From NCBI RefSeq assembly GCF_004217135.1, contig NZ_SHKK01000001.1, forward strand, positions 3,596,001-3,660,000: a DNA stretch of 64,000 bases, read 5' to 3'. Of the stretch, positions 60,523 through 64,000 are shown piece after piece. The translations under genes were made by a program, and so were the position numbers. The stretch comes from Micromonospora violae. GTDB lineage: Bacteria > Actinomycetota > Actinomycetes > Mycobacteriales > Micromonosporaceae. Each line of letters starts with the position of its first letter. The first letter of the stretch is position 1. The notes under the pieces were generated by a model that was given only the letters and a program-made list of their open reading frames with translations, ran no database searches and was not told the origin of the DNA.

Positions 60523-61674
60523 TCAGTTGAGCTTGAGCTCCTGCAGCGCTTCGATGGACTCGCCCTTGATCTGGTAGGCCCAGATGACGACCTTGGTCGG
60601 GTCGACGTCACCCTTGGAGTCGAACTTGATGTACTTCGACACACCCTGCTTGTCGTACGACTTCACGAACGCGAGGATGTCCGCCCGGGTCTTCTTGCCA
60701 GCCTTGAAGGCGTCCAGGTAGATCTGCGCGCCGTCGAAGCCCTCCGCACCGTAGGAGCCCGGCGGGATGTTGTACTCCTTCTGGTAGTCAGCCGAGAAGG
60801 TGCCGCCAGCCTTGTCAGCCGGGAGGCAGGGGCAGGTGATGATCGCGCCCTCGGCACCGCCGGAGGCACCCTTCGGGAACGCGGTGTCGTAGAGACCGTC
60901 CGGGCCCACGAACTTGGCGGTGACGCCAGCGGCACGCATCTGCTTCACCAGCGGAGCGGCCTCACGGGTGTAACCGCCGTAGAAGACGAAGTCGGCCTGC
61001 GCGGACTTGATCTTGGAGATGGTGGCGTCGAACTGCGCCTGCCGCTCCTGGATCTTGTCCTTGTTCACGACCAGCGGGCCGAGCTGCTTGCCCAGCTCCT
61101 CGGTGATGCCCGCGCCGTACGCGCTGGCGTCATCGACCATGAAGACCTTCTGCGCGTTCTGGGACTTCATGTAGCTGGCCACGGCACCGGCCTGGGTGCC
61201 GTCGTGACCGACCACCCGGTAGAAGGACGTGTTGCCCTTCTGGGTCAGGTCCGTGCGGGTCGCCGACGGGCTGACCATCGCCAGGCCGGCAGCCTGGTAG
61301 ATCGGCATCGTCGCGTCCGACTCACCGGAGAAGTGACCACCGATGACACCGAGGAACGAGTTGTCCCCCGCGATCTGGTTCGCGAACGGGGTCGCCACCG
61401 CAGGGTCACCCTGGGTGTCGAACTCCTGCATGGTGACCTTGCAGTCCGGGTTCGCCGCGTTGAACTGCTTCACGGCCAGCTTCGCGCCGTTGAGCGACGG
61501 GATCACCAGACCCGCGTTGTCACCCGTGAACGCACCGAAGATCGCAATCTTGCCACCGCAGTCGCCCGACGCGGTCCCACCATCGCCGCCACCGGAATCC
61601 TGGCAACCAGCCGCAACCACCAGGGTCGCGGCGAGCGCTACGGTACCCAGCGCCCGTACATAGCTTCGCCTCAC
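60523..61674 (-). CDS. livK: Branched-chain amino acid-binding lipoprotein LivK
   Basis: A 383-residue type I periplasmic-binding lipoprotein. The N-terminus has a signal peptide ending in lipobox VVAAGC, followed by a Gly/Ser linker. The ligand-binding fold starts at GGKIAIFGAFTGDNAGLV and has FLGVIGGHFSGESDATMPIYQ and VFMVDDASAYGAGI. GTG at 61674 has AGGA 5 nt upstream. First gene of livKHMGF. Substrate (Leu/Ile/Val or another amino acid) is not fixed by the sequence alone. Confidence 0.93.
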   Translation of the reverse strand: MRRSYVRALGTVALAATLVVAAGCQDSGGGDGGTASGDCGGKIAIFGAFTGDNAGLVIPSLNGAKLAVKQFNAANPDCKVTMQEFDTQGDPAVATPFANQIAGDNSFLGVIGGHFSGESDATMPIYQAAGLAMVSPSATRTDLTQKGNTSFYRVVGHDGTQAGAVASYMKSQNAQKVFMVDDASAYGAGITEELGKQLGPLVVNKDKIQERQAQFDATISKIKSAQADFVFYGGYTREAAPLVKQMRAAGVTAKFVGPDGLYDTAFPKGASGGAEGAIITCPCLPADKAGGTFSADYQKEYNIPPGSYGAEGFDGAQIYLDAFKAGKKTRADILAFVKSYDKQGVSKYIKFDSKGDVDPTKVVIWAYQIKGESIEALQELKLN

Positions 61675-62037
61675 GGCTTCCTGACCTCCTCGAGATACGG
61701 ACGCGGCTGACCCGACGTGACGGCGACAGCAGCTGACCGCAATTCCACCCACCCCGCAGGGATGCCCCCTGCGTTACGGCTCGTGATGGCGGAGCGTACC
61801 GACACGACATACCGTCCCGGAAGGCCTGAAGGCGGGGTCTGCGAAACCGTTACGAAGACGTGGGCAATCATGTCGATGCCCGTAACAGGTGAATCCGCCA
61901 GTTGGTCCTTAAACCGTCGCCCAGTCGGAGTCCACCCGCGCCCAGCCGGACCACGCACACCCGTCAAATAGCCGACTGACCTGCGGAAACGTCAGCCGAC
62001 CACACTGTGGGAAAAGGCATCACCGCGACATCGACGG
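61675..62037. other. Spacer upstream of livK
   Basis: 363 bp without a gene. It should hold the livK promoter, since the operon starts here. I see no confident -35/-10 pair and no repeat. The short open frames are not convincing. Confidence 0.5.
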
Positions 62038-63222
62038 TCAGGCCCCCGAGCCGGCCGCCCACCACAACCCGGCCCGCGTGCCGTCGTCCGCCGCCAACCA
62101 CCACCGGTCACCCACCGCCACCAGCGTCACGTCCCGATCAACGCCGGCCGGCACATCCAGTGGCATCGTCGCCTCCCGCCACGACCCACCACGGTCGGTC
62201 GACACCCACACCGAATGCCGCGCCCCATCCGTCACCGCGGCGAACAGGCTGCCTTCGGACGACACCAGCGACCCCACCCCCGGCACCCCGCCCCCAGCCC
62301 GCCGCCCGAACGTCCCGACGGCGACCCAACCCGCGGCCTCCTGCCGCCACACGCCGAACGTCCCCCCGCGCAGCCCGACCGCCACCGGCACACCATCGGC
62401 CAGCACCACCCGCTGCAACTCCTCGTACTCCGAACCGCCGGGCAACACCGTGCGCCGCCACGACCGGCCATCCGGTGACGACCACACCGCCGGGTCACGG
62501 TCGATCCGGCCCGCCGGCAGCAAACCACCGACCGCCAGCCACCCCGACGGCGTCGCCACCGCGTCGAACGCCCAGGTCACCCCCACCGCGTCACTGGCCA
62601 GCTCGGGCGCACCCTCGACCAGCGCGAACTCCGCCGCGTCCGGTGCCGCCACCCAGGACGCGGCACCCGCCGACCGGTTACCGACGATCAACCAACCCTG
62701 CGGACCGGCCGCCAGGCGGGACACGTTCACCGCCGTCGGCCCGCCGTACGTCTCGAACGGCGCCTGCACCTCGACCAACGCGCCGTCGGCCACCTGCCGC
62801 CACGTGCTCACCCGCGGATAGCCGTGCGCACCGCCGACCTTCGCGCCGATCAGCGCCACCTGCCCGTCGCGGCAGGCCGCCGACAGGAACACATTCTGCC
62901 GCCCGTAGAAGGAATCCGGACGCACCGACAGCACCGTCCACGTCGTACCATCCACGCTGGTCCAGGCCGCCGGACGAGTGCCACCCTCGGCGTCGACGAC
63001 GCCACCGACCACGAACCACCGGCCCGCGCACGAGGCCGCGTCCCGCACCAGCGGGCGACCCGGGCCGCCCGGCGGCGCCGGCAACGTCAGCGCCTGCCAA
63101 CCCGGCCGCAGCGGCGCGGCGGCGGTCGTCGACCCCGCACCGCTCTGCGCGCCCGGCCCGTCGCACCCCGCGAGCAGCAGCGCGACGAGGCCGAACACCG
63201 CGATCACCCGTCGGACGGACAC
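62038..63222 (-). CDS. Lipoprotein with BNR/Asp-box beta-propeller repeats
   Basis: A 394-residue exported lipoprotein: signal peptide VFGLVALLLAGC with lipidated Cys at about residue 20. The mature part carries sialidase-type Asp boxes (S-x-D-x-G-x-x-W), seen as SVDGTTW, SPDGRSW and STDRGGSW, and similar strands between them, so a beta-propeller is likely. No sialidase catalytic triad is visible; a binding role is more probable. GTG start lies 6 bp after TAGCAT, so the message may be leaderless. Confidence 0.78.
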   Translation of the reverse strand: MSVRRVIAVFGLVALLLAGCDGPGAQSGAGSTTAAAPLRPGWQALTLPAPPGGPGRPLVRDAASCAGRWFVVGGVVDAEGGTRPAAWTSVDGTTWTVLSVRPDSFYGRQNVFLSAACRDGQVALIGAKVGGAHGYPRVSTWRQVADGALVEVQAPFETYGGPTAVNVSRLAAGPQGWLIVGNRSAGAASWVAAPDAAEFALVEGAPELASDAVGVTWAFDAVATPSGWLAVGGLLPAGRIDRDPAVWSSPDGRSWRRTVLPGGSEYEELQRVVLADGVPVAVGLRGGTFGVWRQEAAGWVAVGTFGRRAGGGVPGVGSLVSSEGSLFAAVTDGARHSVWVSTDRGGSWREATMPLDVPAGVDRDVTLVAVGDRWWLAADDGTRAGLWWAAGSGA

Positions 63223-63228
63223 CCGTCG

Positions 63229-63234
63229 ATGCTA
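63229..63234 (-). promoter_or_regulatory. Leaderless -10 box TAGCAT
   Basis: Minus strand TAGCAT, ending 6 bp before the lipoprotein GTG; gives the gene its own promoter in the 66-bp gap after pdtaR. Confidence 0.5.
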
Positions 63235-63288
63235 ACCACCACACACCACGCAGGATGCCCCGGAACTGGCCGTTGTCACCGGGACCGC

Positions 63289-63903
63289 TCAGACGGTCGG
63301 TTGCTGCGACACCTCGCCACCGGCGGTCTCCGCGAGGATCCGCTCGGCGACCTCCTTCATGGTCATCCGGTGGTCCATCGCGGTGCGCTGGATCCACTTG
63401 AACGCCTGCGGCTCGGTCATCCCGTACGTGGTCATCAGCGCGCCCTTGGCGCGCTCCACCGACTTACGGATCTCCAGGCGGTCGGTCAGGCTCGCGACCT
63501 CCGCCTCCAGGGCCGCGACCTCCGAGTACCGCGACAGCGCGATCTCCACCGCCGGGACCAGGTCACTCTTCTGGAAGGGCTTCACCAGGTACGCCATCGC
63601 GCCCGCCGCCCGCGCCCGCTCCACCAGATCACGCTGGCTGAACGCGGTCAGAATGATCACCGGGGCGATCCGGGCACCGGCGATGCGCTCGGCGGCGGCC
63701 AGCCCATCCATGATCGGCATCTTGATGTCGAGGATGACGAGATCGGGCTTCAACTCCTCGGCGAGGCGCACGGCCGTCTCACCGTCACCGGCCTCCCCCA
63801 CCACCTCGTAACCCTCTTCGACCAGCATCTCGGCGAGGTCCAGCCGGATCAGCGCCTCGTCCTCGGCGATCAGTACGCGCCTGCGCTCGGCATCCGTCGG
63901 CAT
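63289..63903 (-). CDS. pdtaR: ANTAR-domain response regulator PdtaR
   Basis: A 204-residue response regulator with an RNA-binding output. The receiver has VLIAEDEALIRLDLAEML, phospho-acceptor Asp in VILDIKMPIMDG, and Lys in AYLVKPFQKSD. The ANTAR domain follows (SVERAKGALMTTYGMTEPQA, then KWIQRTAMDHRMTMKEVAERI). PdtaR pairs with the histidine kinase PdtaS elsewhere and acts as a transcription antiterminator. ATG at 63903 is chosen; GTGs at 63912 and 63927 are in frame. Its place beside liv and polA matches Streptomyces order. Confidence 0.94.
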   Translation of the reverse strand: MPTDAERRRVLIAEDEALIRLDLAEMLVEEGYEVVGEAGDGETAVRLAEELKPDLVILDIKMPIMDGLAAAERIAGARIAPVIILTAFSQRDLVERARAAGAMAYLVKPFQKSDLVPAVEIALSRYSEVAALEAEVASLTDRLEIRKSVERAKGALMTTYGMTEPQAFKWIQRTAMDHRMTMKEVAERILAETAGGEVSQQPTV

Positions 63904-64000
63904 CTCAGCCACCAGCCCTACCCCCACCAGTCATAAGCCGACACCAACCCGACCGGGTGTCGCCGCCCTCAGCGTAGTAGGTAACCTATGGGAGGCCACC

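Noticed and set aside
62007-63401. A 464-codon Pro/Arg/Thr-rich open frame opposite the BNR lipoprotein
   Set aside because: The minus-strand gene has a lipobox, Asp boxes and a promoter; the plus frame has only low-complexity sequence.

Overview
The window is a high-GC actinobacterial chromosome segment. RbpA, WhiA, PdtaR, OpcA, a mycothiol-dependent maleylpyruvate isomerase-like enzyme, frequent GTG starts and leaderless TANNNT promoters all point to Actinobacteria. The overall look suggests Micromonosporaceae (Micromonospora or Salinispora type), but no rRNA or species marker is present, so that is inference. I found no tRNA, rRNA, CRISPR array, insertion sequence or prophage. Most of it is conserved core chromosome with a few accessory genes.

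Layout. 1-9.1 kb is central carbon metabolism and its regulators: opcA (partial) and pgl on the plus strand, rbpA, then on the minus strand rapZ-yvcK-whiA and gap-pgk-tpiA-secG, with a strong terminator after secG. 9.2-18.9 kb holds a small barrel-like protein, recQ, a secreted C39-type peptidase, a repeat-rich spacer, uvrC, a Rieske lipoprotein and uvrA. 19-32.5 kb holds rsgA, a mycothiol-type enzyme with an MBL hydrolase, a DedA protein, a methyltransferase, a cold-shock gene, an arsR-MFS operon, an M15-like protein, a marR-cocE operon divergent from an MMPL transporter, and a DedA-PAP2 fusion. 32.6-41.7 kb holds typA, a serine hydrolase, a tyrosine phosphatase, a YkfB/YkfC-like murein peptide pair, terC under a Mn riboswitch, and nadR-pnuC. 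41.7-53.6 kb holds small enzymes and regulators, uvrB, a duplicated LolA-like protein, coaE, rpsA, a methyltransferase, a Uma2 nuclease and a DUF3140 protein. 53.8-64 kb holds polA, the livKHMGF operon, a BNR-repeat lipoprotein and pdtaR.

How genes work together. recQ, uvrA, uvrB, uvrC and polA, which are scattered over 47 kb, each carry a promoter matching the RecA-independent (PafBC-type) damage promoter of mycobacteria: a TGTCG-containing 9-mer, 8 bp, then TANNNT. In four of the five the -10 box lies 6-7 bp from the start codon, so those transcripts are probably leaderless.

The least explained signals are non-coding. Two perfect 24-25 bp hairpins, 32 kb apart and both in convergent gene spacers, have unrelated stem sequences but nearly identical 26-nt loops. 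A 145-bp palindrome-bearing repeat occurs twice with a 256-bp period downstream of uvrC, and a related palindrome lies just upstream of uvrC. Protein oddities include a PAP2 domain without its catalytic residues, a DedA protein without its usual arginines, and a NadR kinase P-loop with Thr in place of Lys.
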